From: JAAGZL01 sp050288625
GTDB lineage: Bacteria; Pseudomonadota; Gammaproteobacteria; Chromatiales; Chromatiaceae
Assembly: GCA_050288625.1 (NCBI GenBank)
Contig: JBNKEE010000024.1
Coordinates: 1 to 27,815, forward strand
Direction: 5' to 3'
DNA length: 27,815 bases
Part shown: positions 16,497 through 24,536 of the stretch, in pieces
Numbering within the stretch: the first letter of the stretch is position 1
Layout of the letters: every line of letters begins with the position of its first letter
Position numbers and translations under genes: made by a program
The notes under the pieces: generated by a model
What the model saw: only the letters and a program-made list of their open reading frames with translations
Told to the model about the DNA's origin: nothing
Databases searched by the model: none

Positions 16497-18389
16497 TTAG
16501 CTAAGCATCAACTTATTGAGGCGACGCACAAAGGCTGCTGGATCGTCTAATTGTCCACCCTCTGCCAAAACAGCCTGATCGAATAGGATCTTGGCCAAAT
16601 CGGCAAACAGGTCTTCATCCGGCTCCTGATCCATCTTGGTGACCAAAGCATGCCCAGGATTGATTTCAAGTATAGGCTTTACATTTGGCGCGTCCTGTCC
16701 CAGTTGGGCAAATACCCGCTGCAGATTAGCACTCATGTCATAGTCACCCACCACCAGACAGGCAGGTGATTCGGTCAGACGCTTACTTACCCGCACCTCT
16801 TTCACAGCATCACCCAGGGCATTTTGGATGCGTTCCACCATGCCTTTGTACTCTTCTGAGACCTTCCCATCTTCCTCATTTGCTTCTTTGTCATCCATCT
16901 CACCCAGATCAAGCTCGCCCTTGGCCACAGACTGTAGGTGCTTGCCCTTGTAATCGGTGAAGTGCGAGACCAGCCACTCATCGACCCGATCTATCAATAA
17001 AAGAACCTCCACATCCTTCTGCTTAAATATCTCCAGATGGGGACTGTTACTGGCTGCGGCATAGCTGTCAGCTGTAATGTAGTAGATCTTCTCCTGCTTC
17101 TCCTGCATGCGCTCTATGTACTCATCCAGAGAGACGTTCTGCACCTTGCCTTCAGATTTGGTGGTAGTAAAACGCAGAAGGCCGCCCAATTTCTCCTTGT
17201 TGGCGTGATCTTCCGCCGGCCCCTCCTTTAGTACCTTGCCGAACTCATCCCAAAAACTCTGGTATTTTTCCACATCGTCCTTGGCTATCTTCTCCAGCAG
17301 GCCAAGCACCCGTTTGGTGTTGGCGCTGCGGATGCTGTCTATCTTCTTGTCGTGTTGCAGGATCTCGCGCGAAACATTCAAAGGCAGATCATCAGAATCC
17401 ACCACGCCCTTTATAAAACGAAGATAGCGAGGCATCAGCTTGTCAGCCTCATCCATAATGAAGACACGGCGCACGTACAGCTTCACACCATGTTTCTGCT
17501 CCCGTTCCCATAGATCGAACGGGGCACGAGAAGGGATATACAGTAGAGACGTGTACTCGTTGGTCCCTTCGACCCGATTGTGTACGTGAGCCAACGGCTC
17601 CTGAAAATCATGCCCGATGTGCTTATAGAAATCAGCGTACTCCTCGTCGGTGACATCAGATTTGCTGCGCATCCACAGTGCGGTTCCTTTGTTTACCTGC
17701 TCCCACTCCGGCTCTTTCTTCTCCTTATCTTCTCCATAGAGTTCTTCCAACATCTCTACCGGTATAGATAGATGGTCAGAGAACTTGCTGATGATGCTGC
17801 GCAAACGATATGCATCCAAAAACTCATCCTCATCTTCGCGCAGATGCAAAGTGATGTCGGTACCACGTACGGACTTCTCCACCGTCTCAATGGTATAGTC
17901 ACCTTCGCCGCTGGACTCCCAGCGCACACCATGTTCCGCCCCCAAGCCTGCACGCCTGGTTAGCATGGTCACCTTGTCCGCCACGATGAATGCAGAGTAG
18001 AAGCCCACTCCAAACTGGCCTATCAACTGACTATCCTCTGAGTTCTCTCCGGTCATGGACCCGAGAAACTTGCGGGTACCTGAGCTGGCTATGGTGCCGA
18101 TGATCTCGCTCACCTCCTGACGGTTCATGCCGATGCCGTTATCGGAGATGGTGATGGTGCGGCGTTCCTTATCCAGAGAGATACGGATGCGCAGATCAGG
18201 ATCATCTTCATACATCCCGTCATCAGTCAAGGCCTCGAAGCGCAGCTTTTCAGCAGCATCCGAGGCGTTGGAAACCAGCTCGCGCAGGAAGATCTCTTTA
18301 TTGCTGTAAAGGGAACGGATTACCAAGTTCAGGACCTGGCTTACCTCGGCCTGGAACTCTAACGTCTCCTTGTGTGCATCAACGCTCAT
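16497..18389 (-). CDS. htpG: Molecular chaperone HtpG (bacterial Hsp90)
   Basis: Cytosolic ATP-dependent chaperone that remodels client proteins as a dimer. The N-terminal GHKL ATPase domain has LRELVSNASDAAEKLRF, DNGIGM and GQFGVGFYSAFIVADKV. The middle domain has LYVRRVFIMDEADKLMPRYL and the Arg loop LPLNVSREILQ. The C-terminal dimerisation domain ends RRLNKLMLS. Length is 630 residues (E. coli 624). The ATG at 18389 is preceded by GGAGG at a rather long 12-base spacing. A sigma-32-like promoter lies about 110 bases upstream, consistent with heat-shock control. It heads the nine-gene minus-strand run htpG to der and is divergent from pgm. Confidence 0.97.
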   Translation of the reverse strand: MSVDAHKETLEFQAEVSQVLNLVIRSLYSNKEIFLRELVSNASDAAEKLRFEALTDDGMYEDDPDLRIRISLDKERRTITISDNGIGMNRQEVSEIIGTIASSGTRKFLGSMTGENSEDSQLIGQFGVGFYSAFIVADKVTMLTRRAGLGAEHGVRWESSGEGDYTIETVEKSVRGTDITLHLREDEDEFLDAYRLRSIISKFSDHLSIPVEMLEELYGEDKEKKEPEWEQVNKGTALWMRSKSDVTDEEYADFYKHIGHDFQEPLAHVHNRVEGTNEYTSLLYIPSRAPFDLWEREQKHGVKLYVRRVFIMDEADKLMPRYLRFIKGVVDSDDLPLNVSREILQHDKKIDSIRSANTKRVLGLLEKIAKDDVEKYQSFWDEFGKVLKEGPAEDHANKEKLGGLLRFTTTKSEGKVQNVSLDEYIERMQEKQEKIYYITADSYAAASNSPHLEIFKQKDVEVLLLIDRVDEWLVSHFTDYKGKHLQSVAKGELDLGEMDDKEANEEDGKVSEEYKGMVERIQNALGDAVKEVRVSKRLTESPACLVVGDYDMSANLQRVFAQLGQDAPNVKPILEINPGHALVTKMDQEPDEDLFADLAKILFDQAVLAEGGQLDDPAAFVRRLNKLMLS

Positions 18390-18495
18390 ATTGGTACATA
18401 GCCTCCAATCTACTAACTATTTCATCTTATTTCATGTGGATTGTATCTGTTATTCTTATGGGCGTAACCTCCGCCCTTATCGGTTGCATCTGGTA

Positions 18496-18523
18496 ACATG
18501 CGGCCCACTAGGCATTTTTCAAG
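18496..18523 (-). promoter_or_regulatory. Sigma-32 (heat-shock) promoter of htpG
   Basis: On the minus strand CTTGAAA (plus 18517-18523) is followed by a 13-base spacer and CCGCATGT (plus 18496-18503). The known sigma-32 consensus is CTTGAAA, 11-16 bases, CCCCATNT. The -35 matches fully and the -10 at all but one defined position. Transcription would start near 18489, giving a leader of about 100 bases before htpG. E. coli htpG is a classic sigma-32 gene, which supports this reading. Confidence 0.75.
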
Positions 18524-18529
18524 GGTAAA

Positions 18530-18558
18530 TTGTAGAGTCACAGATGAGAAATTATACT
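18530..18558 (+). promoter_or_regulatory. Possible sigma-70 promoter of pgm
   Basis: TTGTAG (18530-18535), a 17-base spacer and TATACT (18553-18558) lie about 50 bases before the pgm ATG. The -10 is good, but the -35 matches only its first three bases. It overlaps the start of the divergent htpG promoter region. Confidence 0.4.
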
Positions 18559-18610
18559 GCTACTGTCCCTTTGATCAGACAACTCATCTACTACAGCAGG
18601 TAATCCAACA

Positions 18611-20245
18611 ATGGACGTAACAACCATAAGGACAGAACCATTCCCAGATCAACGCCCTGGAACCTCAGGACTACGCCAGAAAGTTGCTGTGTTCCGTCAG
18701 GAGAACTATCTGGAGAACTTCGTCCAATCCATCTTCGATACCCAGGTCGAGCTAAAAGGATCATCCATGGTCCTGGGCGGAGACGGACGCTACTACAACC
18801 GCGAGGCGATCCAGATCATCATCAGGATGGCTGTGGCCAACGGAATAGCAGAAGTGATTGTGGGTCAGGGAGGTCTGCTCTCTACCCCAGCAGCATCCTG
18901 TGTGATCAGAAAATATGAGGCCAAGGGTGGAATAATCCTATCTGCCAGCCACAACCCGGCCGGGCCAAACGGCGACTTCGGTATCAAGTTCAATGTGCCA
19001 AACGGCGGCCCTGCCCCTGAGGTCGTGACCGAGGCCATATACCGACGCACTCTTGAGATCGAGCAATATTTTATTACTGACATCCAGGATATAGACCTGG
19101 GGCAGATCGGCACCAGCAGCATCGGCGACACCAGAATCAGAATCATCGACCCGGTGGAAGATTACGCAGAGCTGATGCAACAGTTGTTCGACTTTAACGC
19201 CATACATCAGATGTTCAATACCGGCATCTTTGAGATGCGCTTCGATGCCATGCACGCCGTAACCGGACCTTACGCCACTCGGATCCTGGAAGGGATCCTG
19301 GGGGCACGGCCTGGCACTGTACTAAACGGAGTGCCACTAGAAGACTTCGGTGGCGGACACCCAGATCCTAATCTGGTACATGCCCATGAGATAGTGGAAC
19401 TAACCAGCGGTTTCGAACCTGTAGACTTTGCCGCTGCATCAGACGGTGATGGTGACCGCAACATGATCCTGGGCAAGGAGTTCTTTGTCACACCCAGCGA
19501 CAGTCTGGCCATACTGGCGGCAAATGCCCACCTGCTCCCAGGCTATCCCAGAGGAATCAATGGGATCGCCCGCTCCATGCCCACCAGCCAGGCAGCCGAT
19601 CGGGTAGCGGATGCCATGGGGCTTGAGTGCTACGAGACACCCACCGGATGGAAATTCTTCGGCAATTTGCTAGATGCCAACAAGATAACCATCTGTGGGG
19701 AAGAGAGCTTTGGCACGGGCTCCACCCATGTGCGTGAAAAAGACGGGCTGTGGGCGGTGCTGTTCTGGCTCAACCTGCTTGCGATAAAGAAACAATCGGT
19801 GCGTAAGATAGTACAGGACCACTGGCGTAAGTATGGCCGCAACTACTACGGCCGCCACGACTATGAGGGTCTAGACAGAGAGGTCGCAGAAGAATTAATG
19901 CAACATATACAATCTCGACTCCCATCTTTGCCTGGAAATAAATACGGACTTTTTACAGTGGAATTCGCTGACAACTTCAGATACACTGATCCGATCGACG
20001 CGAGCCTATCAGATAACCAGGGCATACGCGTGGGTTTCACCAACGGGGCAAGGATCGTTTTCCGTCTTTCCGGCACCGGTACCGAGGGAGCTACTCTCAG
20101 GATTTACCTGGAGAGATATGAACCGGACCCGGCAAAACAGCTGCAGCAGACGGCAGATGCACTCGCCACATTGGAGACCATAGCAAGGGAGCTAGCACAG
20201 ATTGAACAACGTACCGGCAAAAGCAAGCCAAGTGTAATCACTTGA
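18611..20245 (+). CDS. pgm: Phosphoglucomutase (alpha-D-glucose-1,6-bisphosphate-dependent)
   Basis: Cytosolic enzyme interconverting glucose-1-phosphate and glucose-6-phosphate, linking glycolysis to glycogen, UDP-glucose and polysaccharide synthesis. Family motifs are present in order: the phospho-Ser loop LSASHNPAGPNGDFGIKFN with catalytic Ser113, the metal-binding loop DGDGDR (278-283), the sugar-specificity loop GEESFGTGS, and the phosphate-binding loop RLSGTGTEGATLRIYLE. Length is 544 residues. The GGGHPDPN and SASHNPAGP motifs resemble the PGM1-type subfamily shared with eukaryotes. CAGG lies 10 bases before the ATG. The gene stands alone, divergent from htpG and followed 142 bases later by the PEP-CTERM-like gene. 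I see no clear terminator after it. Confidence 0.95.
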   Translation: MDVTTIRTEPFPDQRPGTSGLRQKVAVFRQENYLENFVQSIFDTQVELKGSSMVLGGDGRYYNREAIQIIIRMAVANGIAEVIVGQGGLLSTPAASCVIRKYEAKGGIILSASHNPAGPNGDFGIKFNVPNGGPAPEVVTEAIYRRTLEIEQYFITDIQDIDLGQIGTSSIGDTRIRIIDPVEDYAELMQQLFDFNAIHQMFNTGIFEMRFDAMHAVTGPYATRILEGILGARPGTVLNGVPLEDFGGGHPDPNLVHAHEIVELTSGFEPVDFAAASDGDGDRNMILGKEFFVTPSDSLAILAANAHLLPGYPRGINGIARSMPTSQAADRVADAMGLECYETPTGWKFFGNLLDANKITICGEESFGTGSTHVREKDGLWAVLFWLNLLAIKKQSVRKIVQDHWRKYGRNYYGRHDYEGLDREVAEELMQHIQSRLPSLPGNKYGLFTVEFADNFRYTDPIDASLSDNQGIRVGFTNGARIVFRLSGTGTEGATLRIYLERYEPDPAKQLQQTADALATLETIARELAQIEQRTGKSKPSVIT

Positions 20246-20324
20246 GGTGGCCATAAGGCATTTCCGAGCAATTTTGTAGGTATTTAAGCTATAATCTAAA
20301 AATAATTGTGTAAGTATAATTTTT

Positions 20325-20350
20325 TCGGGGCGCACATCTATCGGGGCGCA
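20325..20350 (+). promoter_or_regulatory. Tandem 10-base direct repeat in the leader of the PEP-CTERM-like gene
   Basis: TCGGGGCGCA occurs at 20325-20334 and again at 20341-20350, 16 bases from start to start, in otherwise very AT-rich DNA. A perfect TATAAT at 20315-20320 lies immediately upstream and a second at 20290-20295, but neither has a recognisable -35 at a normal spacing. The lack of a -35 and the GC-rich tandem block suggest a regulator binding site or an activator-dependent promoter. This is inference; the regulator is unknown. Confidence 0.4.
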
Positions 20351-20387
20351 ATGGAATTTTAAAGTTAAATACACGGAGGATATATAA

Positions 20388-21173
20388 ATGCAAATAAAGA
20401 GGTTAATAATAGCCATAGTCTCCTTGTGGGTGATATTTATAGGCACATCCCAGGCGGCATGGACTCCACCCAGCTGGAACTATGGAGATACAATCGATGC
20501 ACCTCCCCAAGAAGCCAATCAGGTAGGATGGGCAACAGACCCTCGCTGGCAGATGCTGGGGAATTCATGGGGAGTAGCAGATGGTGTCTCTTGGACGGTA
20601 TTGGACGCGTCTAACAATCCAGGGACATATGGGCATGATGTTATTAATGTCGGAGACACAGTCAGATTTAAATTTGTTATGCATAAAACCCTATGGGGCA
20701 CCCATAGATTTGACGCCATAAGGGCTTGGATCGACTGGGATGGTAATGGATTTGATATAACAGCTGACGAGATCATCAGGGATACGTATGAATTTAATCC
20801 AAATTATGCGTATAGCGACGATCCATATGCATGGTTTTGGGATGGAAGCAAACCTGTATCTCTCTACTATGCCAATGAAGACAAAGAGTTCACTACTGAC
20901 GTAACTTTCACTGAAGCTGGTTATTTTGATCTGATTGCACGGGTCATATGCAGTAGAGATTTAGGAGCAGAAGATTATCCTGGTGCTCCTACCGATTGGA
21001 ACAGGCTTACGCCTTGGCCTAACTTAGGTCTTGGTGACTGGGGTCAAGGGGAATTCGAAAAGTACACCGTTCGTGTAGTTCCAATTCCGCCAGCACTGTT
21101 ACTATTCGGAAGTGGATTGATGTTCACTGGTTTTTTCCGGAGAAGACACAAGTCTAATTCAACCGCTGTATAG
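20388..21173 (+). CDS. Exported Trp-rich protein with PEP-CTERM/VPxPA-type exosortase sorting signal
   Basis: Predicted to be exported by Sec and then processed by an exosortase at its C-terminus. Residues 1-24 are a signal peptide (basic start, hydrophobic core, TSQAA before Trp25). The C-terminus has the tripartite sorting tail: VPIPP at 231-235, a hydrophobic stretch to about 250, then RRRHK. The mature region is unusually rich in aromatics, with 15 Trp in the full chain. It holds an acidic, calcium-loop-like segment WIDWDGNGFDITADE (114-128) and ends GQGEFEKYTVRV, a pattern that recalls GEVED-type domains; that link is my inference. GGAGG lies 8 bases before the ATG. The gene is flanked by a tandem repeat upstream and a strong hairpin downstream, so it is probably monocistronic. 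No exosortase is in the window, and its function is unknown. Confidence 0.82.
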   Translation: MQIKRLIIAIVSLWVIFIGTSQAAWTPPSWNYGDTIDAPPQEANQVGWATDPRWQMLGNSWGVADGVSWTVLDASNNPGTYGHDVINVGDTVRFKFVMHKTLWGTHRFDAIRAWIDWDGNGFDITADEIIRDTYEFNPNYAYSDDPYAWFWDGSKPVSLYYANEDKEFTTDVTFTEAGYFDLIARVICSRDLGAEDYPGAPTDWNRLTPWPNLGLGDWGQGEFEKYTVRVVPIPPALLLFGSGLMFTGFFRRRHKSNSTAV

Positions 21174-21180
21174 GTCGCTA

Positions 21181-21218
21181 GTTAGGGGGCAAAGAACTAT
21201 TAATTCTTGCCCCCTAAC
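21181..21218 (+). terminator. Strong hairpin, probable terminator after the PEP-CTERM-like gene
   Basis: GTTAGGGGGCAA (21181-21192) pairs perfectly with TTGCCCCCTAAC (21207-21218). After a bulged A, GAA (21194-21196) pairs with TTC (21204-21206), leaving a 7-base loop. The 15-bp stem begins 8 bases after the stop codon. There is no T tract after it on the plus strand, so it could act as an RNA-stability element rather than a simple intrinsic terminator. Confidence 0.6.
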
Positions 21219-21314
21219 TCCATTTCGTCTGACAACGTTTACCAGACACCTTTCACCTCCTTACGATGTTCTATAAACTTCGAACAAAAGCACCATAAAT
21301 ATTCGGAGACAATT

Positions 21315-22724
21315 GTGCAAGAAAAGAGAGTAGACGTCGCAATCATAGGTTCCGGCAGTGCCGGCCTTTATGCCCTGAGTAAGGTCAGACCATCGGGCAA
21401 AAGCTTTGTCCTGATAAACGGCGGTGAACTCGGAACCACCTGTGCCCGTGTCGGCTGCATGCCATCCAAGGCGCTAATCCAGACGGCCCATGACATCTCT
21501 CGCACCAAGATCCTCGGACGTTATGGTGCCGATGGTCATGACCAGATCGAGATCGATCTGAACGAGACCCTGGAGTATGTGCAGGATATGCGCGACACAT
21601 TCGTGGATCGGGTGCTATCCAACAGCACCGACCAGATGAATGACGAGCTGTTTATCGAGGGCTACGCTAAGTTCGTAGAACCCAATCTACTCCAGGTAGA
21701 TGACAAACTAATCCGTGCCGACAAGATCATCATCGCCACAGGTTCACGCCCGGTCCTACCCAAGCACTGGCAGGCCTTCAGCGATAAGGTAATCACCACC
21801 GACCAGTTCTTCGAGCTGGATGAGATGCCGGCATCCATTGCGGTGGTCGGCCTAGGCACCATCGGTCTGGAGATAGGACAGTCCCTGGCCAAACTGGGCG
21901 TGGAAGTGACAGGATTCGACATGCTGGAGAGCATAGGAGGAATCGAGGACCCAGCAGTAGCTGAGGTCGCGCTGCAGATCATCAGCAAGGACTTCCCCAT
22001 GCATTTGGGAGTGGCCGCTGAGATCACCGAAGAGGGCGATAAGCTAAGAGTGAGCGCCGGCGACAACTCAGTGCTGGTGGATAAGGTCATGGCCAGCCTG
22101 GGGCGTATTCCCAATGTCGAGTCCCTGGAACTGCAGAACGCCGGCATCGAACTGAACGACCTAGGCATTCCCCTGTTCAACCGTAACAGCATGCAGTGCG
22201 GCGACAGCCATATCTTTATTGCCGGAGACGTGAATAACGATATCCCTCTACTGCATGAGGCTGGAGATGAAGGCCGCATAGCCGGCATCAACAGCGTTAG
22301 CGATCACGTCACCTCCTACCAACGTAAAACCCAGCTAGCCATCAACTTCTGTGAACCCAATATCTGCCATGTCGGCCTGCGCTGGTCAGAGCTTGATCAC
22401 TCTAAGCTCGCCGTGGGTGAGGTGCAACTGGCCCCGGTGGGACGCGCCCTGATCATGGGCCAAAACAAAGGGATCATACGAGTCTACGCCGATAAGCAGA
22501 GTGGCAAACTCTTGGGTGCGGCCATGGCCTGTGTCAGTGGCGAAAACCTGGCGCATCTACTGGCCTGGAGCATCCAACAAGGATTGACCGTGGGTGACCT
22601 GATTCAGATGCCCTACTATCACCCGGTGATCGAAGAGGCCCTGCAGGCGGCGCTGAACGATCTGTATCAGAAGGTGGACAACAAAAATCCCGGAGCGATT
22701 GCCGAGTTGGTTCCCCTGCCCTGA
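21315..22724 (+). CDS. Dihydrolipoyl-dehydrogenase-like FAD/NAD(P) disulfide oxidoreductase
   Basis: Member of the class I pyridine nucleotide-disulfide oxidoreductases (lipoamide dehydrogenase, mercuric and glutathione reductase family). From GTG at 21315 it has 469 residues. FAD fold: VAIIGSGSAGLYA near the N-terminus. Redox-active disulfide: CARVGC followed by MPSKALIQ. NAD(P) fold: VVGLGTIGLEIGQSLAKLG with an Asp at the end of the second strand, which favours NAD. Second FAD motif: IFIAGDV. C-terminal His-Glu pair: YYHPVIEEAL. Canonical Lpd has CLNVGCIPSK and HPTLSE, so this is a divergent branch. No 2-oxo-acid dehydrogenase or glycine-cleavage genes are adjacent. The frame opens earlier at a TTG at 21207, but that codon is inside the preceding hairpin; GGAG at 21305-21308, six bases before GTG, supports the shorter start. 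Substrate unknown. Confidence 0.85.
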   Translation: MQEKRVDVAIIGSGSAGLYALSKVRPSGKSFVLINGGELGTTCARVGCMPSKALIQTAHDISRTKILGRYGADGHDQIEIDLNETLEYVQDMRDTFVDRVLSNSTDQMNDELFIEGYAKFVEPNLLQVDDKLIRADKIIIATGSRPVLPKHWQAFSDKVITTDQFFELDEMPASIAVVGLGTIGLEIGQSLAKLGVEVTGFDMLESIGGIEDPAVAEVALQIISKDFPMHLGVAAEITEEGDKLRVSAGDNSVLVDKVMASLGRIPNVESLELQNAGIELNDLGIPLFNRNSMQCGDSHIFIAGDVNNDIPLLHEAGDEGRIAGINSVSDHVTSYQRKTQLAINFCEPNICHVGLRWSELDHSKLAVGEVQLAPVGRALIMGQNKGIIRVYADKQSGKLLGAAMACVSGENLAHLLAWSIQQGLTVGDLIQMPYYHPVIEEALQAALNDLYQKVDNKNPGAIAELVPLP

Positions 22725-22767
22725 GCAACTCTAGTAAACTACGAAACATCTGATTAACTTCATTTAT

Positions 22768-22798
22768 CGTCATCCCGCGACTTGATCGCGGGATCCAG
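22768..22798. repeat. REP-like palindrome overlapping the ettA 5' region
   Basis: ATCCCGCGA (22772-22780) and TCGCGGGAT (22786-22794) form a perfect 9-bp stem around a CTTGA loop. It is preceded by CGTC and followed by CCAG. This matches the general form of the short palindromes dispersed in many proteobacterial genomes (GTCAT-CCCGCG...CGCGGGAT-CCAG). Only one copy is in the window. It ends on the AGGA (22797-22800) that serves as the ettA ribosome binding site. Confidence 0.75.
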
Positions 22799-22809
22799 GA
22801 ACATTACCA

Positions 22810-24477
22810 ATGGCTCAATACATCTACACCATGAACCGGGTCGGCAAGATAGTGCCACCCAAACGCGAGATCCTCAGCAACATCTCCCTCTCCTTTTTCC
22901 CGGGGGCCAAGATCGGCGTGTTAGGTCTAAACGGAGCTGGTAAATCCACGCTGTTAAAGATAATGGCCGGACTGGACACCGAGATCGAGGGCGAAGCCCG
23001 CCCCCAGCCTGGTATCAAGGTTGGCTACCTGCCCCAAGAGCCACAGCTCGATCCAGAGAAGGATGTGCGCGGCAACGTGGAAGAGGCCCTACAAGAGGTG
23101 AAGGATGCATTGACAGAACTAGATAAGGTATATGCCGCTTATGCCGAACCGGACGCAGATTTCGACGTCCTGGCCAAACGCCAGGGGGAACTGGAGAACA
23201 TCATCCAGGCCCAAGACGGACACAACCTAGACCGCACCCTGGAGGTGGCGGCAGACGCCCTACGACTGCCACCCTGGGATGCGGACGTAACCAAGATCTC
23301 CGGCGGTGAACGCCGCCGCGTGGCCCTGTGCAAATTGCTTCTGTCTAAACCGGACATGCTGCTACTGGACGAACCCACCAACCACCTGGACGCCGAGTCC
23401 GTGGCCTGGCTGGAGCGCTTCCTGCACGACTACCCCGGCACCGTGGTGGCGGTAACCCATGACCGTTATTTTCTCGACAACGTCGCCGGATGGATCCTGG
23501 AACTGGACCGCGGCCACGGCATCCCCTGGGAAGGAAACTACTCCTCCTGGCTGGAGCAGAAGGAACAGCGTCTGGAACTGGAACAGAAACAGGAGTCGGC
23601 CCGCATCAAGAGCATGAAGCACGAATTGGAATGGGTGCGCTCCAACCCCAAGGGCCGTCACGCCAAGAGTAAAGCACGCCTACAACGTTTTGAAGAGTTG
23701 CAGAGCCAGGAGTTTCAGAAACGTAGCGAGACCAACGAGATCTATATTCCACCCGGTGAACGTCTGGGGGATCTAGTGATTGAGGCCAAGGGCCTAAAGA
23801 AGTCCTTCGGCGACAATGTGCTGTACGATGGTCTCTCCTTCAACCTGCCCAAGGGCGGCATCGTAGGAATCATCGGCCCCAACGGTGCTGGTAAGACCAC
23901 CTTGTTCCGAATGATCACCGGTGAAGAGAGACCGGACGGCGGCGAATTCCGTATCGGCGAGACGGTACAGGTAGCCTATGTGGACCAATCGCGCGACGCC
24001 CTGAACGACGACAAGACGGTATGGGAAGAGGTCTCCGATGGCGGCGATATCATCACCGTCGGTAACTACGAGATGAATTCACGCGCCTATGTCAGCCGCT
24101 TCAACTTCAAGGGTCCGGACCAGCAGAAGCGCGTGGGTGATCTATCCGGCGGTGAGCGCAATCGTGTGCACCTGGCCAACCTACTGAAGAGCGGCGGCAA
24201 CCTGCTGCTGCTGGACGAACCCACCAATGACCTGGACGTGGAGACTCTGCGCGCACTGGAAGAAGCACTGCTCACCTTTCCCGGATGCGTTGTGGTCATC
24301 TCCCATGACCGCTGGTTCCTGGATCGTATCGCAACCCACATCCTGGCCTTCGAGGGCGACTCCAAGACGGTATGGTTTGAGGGCAACTATGCCGATTACG
24401 AAGCGGATCGTAAGAAGCGCCTGGGGGCGGAAGCGGATCAGCCGCATAGAATTAAGTACAGAAAGATTGATGGGTGA
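22810..24477 (+). CDS. ettA: Energy-dependent translational throttle protein EttA (ABC-F)
   Basis: Ribosome-bound ABC-F ATPase that gates entry into elongation according to the ATP/ADP ratio. Length is 555 residues, equal to E. coli EttA. Two ABC cassettes are visible. The first has Walker A GLNGAGKST, signature SGGERRRVAL, Walker B LLLDEPTNHLD and the H-loop THDRY. The second has GPNGAGKTT, LSGGERNRVHLAN, LLLDEPTNDLD and SHDRW. The arm and P-site tRNA-interacting linker between them has LEWVRSNPKGRHAKSKARL. The C-terminus HRIKYRKIDG is typical. The ATG is preceded at 9 bases by AGGA, which belongs to the edge of the REP-like palindrome. It follows the flavoprotein gene by 85 bases and converges on the chemoreceptor gene. 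Confidence 0.97.
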   Translation: MAQYIYTMNRVGKIVPPKREILSNISLSFFPGAKIGVLGLNGAGKSTLLKIMAGLDTEIEGEARPQPGIKVGYLPQEPQLDPEKDVRGNVEEALQEVKDALTELDKVYAAYAEPDADFDVLAKRQGELENIIQAQDGHNLDRTLEVAADALRLPPWDADVTKISGGERRRVALCKLLLSKPDMLLLDEPTNHLDAESVAWLERFLHDYPGTVVAVTHDRYFLDNVAGWILELDRGHGIPWEGNYSSWLEQKEQRLELEQKQESARIKSMKHELEWVRSNPKGRHAKSKARLQRFEELQSQEFQKRSETNEIYIPPGERLGDLVIEAKGLKKSFGDNVLYDGLSFNLPKGGIVGIIGPNGAGKTTLFRMITGEERPDGGEFRIGETVQVAYVDQSRDALNDDKTVWEEVSDGGDIITVGNYEMNSRAYVSRFNFKGPDQQKRVGDLSGGERNRVHLANLLKSGGNLLLLDEPTNDLDVETLRALEEALLTFPGCVVVISHDRWFLDRIATHILAFEGDSKTVWFEGNYADYEADRKKRLGAEADQPHRIKYRKIDG

Positions 24478-24489
24478 ACGGTAGCTTGC

Positions 24490-24511
24490 CTGAGTAGACA
24501 TAGCTACTCAG
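24490..24511. terminator. Candidate bidirectional hairpin between ettA and the chemoreceptor gene
   Basis: CTGAGTAG (24490-24497) and CTACTCAG (24504-24511) are a perfect 8-bp inverted repeat with a 6-base loop. It lies in the 59-base gap between the converging stops of ettA and the chemoreceptor gene. Neither side has a T tract, so termination is possible but unproven. Confidence 0.45.
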
Positions 24512-24536
24512 ACACACAAAACCCATAACTGACGCA

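Noticed and set aside
21207..21314. 36-codon N-terminal extension of the flavoprotein from a TTG
   Set aside because: The TTG is inside the strong preceding hairpin, the extension lacks family similarity, and GTG 21315 has a proper GGAG site.
21662..22291. 209-residue Ser/Met-rich frame opposite the flavoprotein gene
   Set aside because: Low-complexity antisense shadow of a GC-richer gene, without start signals or motifs.
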